Assembly: GCF_016342785.1 (NCBI RefSeq)
Contig: NZ_JAEINH010000002.1
Coordinates: 282,019-346,018, forward strand
DNA length: 64,000 nt
Direction: 5' to 3'
DNA from: Sanguibacter suaedae
GTDB lineage: Bacteria; Actinomycetota; Actinomycetes; Actinomycetales; Cellulomonadaceae
Shown here: positions 63,797 through 64,000 of the stretch, piece after piece
Position numbering within the stretch: the stretch's first letter is position 1
Layout: the number at the start of each line of letters is the position of its first letter
Made by a program: the position numbers and the translations under genes
The notes under the pieces: model-generated
What the model was told of the DNA's origin: nothing
Database searches by the model: none
The model's input: only the letters and a program-made list of their open reading frames with translations

Positions 63797-64000
63797 TCAT
63801 GGTGCGGGGGGGCGATCGGGTCGGCCGGCCGACGACTCGTCGGTCAGGGTGCTGATGGTCCGGTGGTCCGTGGCCACCTCGGCGGACTGTAGCGCGAGGG
63901 TGAGCGCGCCCATGACCTCGGCCTCTGCTCCCAGCTCGCCCGCGACCACCTCGACGGGAGCGATCATGTTCGGTGCCGTGTGCCTGAGGACGGCTTCGCG
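63797..64000 (-). CDS. ROK-family protein (C-terminal end only)
   Basis: Reading the minus strand from the window edge gives 67 codons to a TGA at 63797. The segment around VEVVAGELGAEAEVMGALTLAL matches the conserved C-terminal helix of ROK repressors/sugar kinases (consensus LGxxAxVxGAxxLAL). A short variable tail follows. The N-terminus is outside the window, so whether it carries a DNA-binding domain cannot be seen. Next to a sugar ABC ATPase, a ROK repressor is the likelier reading. Confidence 0.65.
   Translation of the reverse strand, partial: REAVLRHTAPNMIAPVEVVAGELGAEAEVMGALTLALQSAEVATDHRTISTLTDESSAGRPDRPPAP

Overview
The window is high-GC actinobacterial DNA with compact, mostly GTG/ATG-started genes, ATGA/GTGA stop-start overlaps and no rRNA or tRNA genes that I can see. 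Gene order (pcrA near sucC-sucD, a DUF6350 protein, purN-purH; icd-mdh; DUF3017), PspC-type envelope sensing and APS-type sulfate assimilation point to the order Micrococcales (Cellulomonas/Sanguibacter/Promicromonospora-like). This is inferred from content, not from a phylogenetic marker.

Layout. 1-9.8 kb: the end of a SURF1 gene, a YceI protein, a strongly asymmetric heterodimeric ABC exporter, a small DUF3817 membrane protein with a secreted zincin-like protein, a MoeB/ThiF-rhodanese fusion, a FluC fluoride-channel pair, and thiO-thiS-thiG behind a TPP riboswitch. 9.9-18.4 kb: thiE, guaA, a membrane protein, a PspC/LiaF-like protein divergent from a PspC-histidine kinase and its response regulator, then cbiX and arfB. 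18.4-27.7 kb: one long minus-strand sulfur operon, sir-cysH-cysD-cysN-ssuA-ssuB-ssuC-cysG. It covers activation and reduction of sulfate, sulfonate-type uptake and siroheme synthesis. It is preceded by a short leaderless ORF ending in cysteine codons, a likely cysteine-sensing attenuator.

27.8-40.2 kb: two small membrane proteins, a Cache-type chemoreceptor, pcrA, an AIM24 protein, then an accessory-looking cassette. The cassette has a LacI regulator, a perfect 14-bp operator-like palindrome, a tandem HAD phosphatase fusion and a complete ECF-type transporter (S-like, A-A fused, T). 40.3-47 kb: sucC-sucD, DUF6350, purN and purH, with a ZTP riboswitch between the purine genes. 47-55 kb: two-domain housekeeping enzymes (GNAT, RecQ with a Tudor-like tail, ferredoxin reductase-like FAD enzyme), DUF3017, an unusual aquaporin, icd and mdh. 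55-61.4 kb: a 2,110-residue secreted amylopullulanase with a sorting-signal-like C-terminus. 61.4-64 kb: purU, a GNAT, a single-domain sugar ABC ATPase and the end of a ROK protein.

Two themes run through the window. First, about seventeen genes lack a Shine-Dalgarno sequence and instead have an NANNNT hexamer 6-8 bases before the start codon, as expected for leaderless mRNAs. Second, RNA or operator control is visible at many points: TPP riboswitch, ZTP riboswitch, cysteine leader ORF, LacI operator, MalR-like repeats, and one palindrome shared by sucC and icd.
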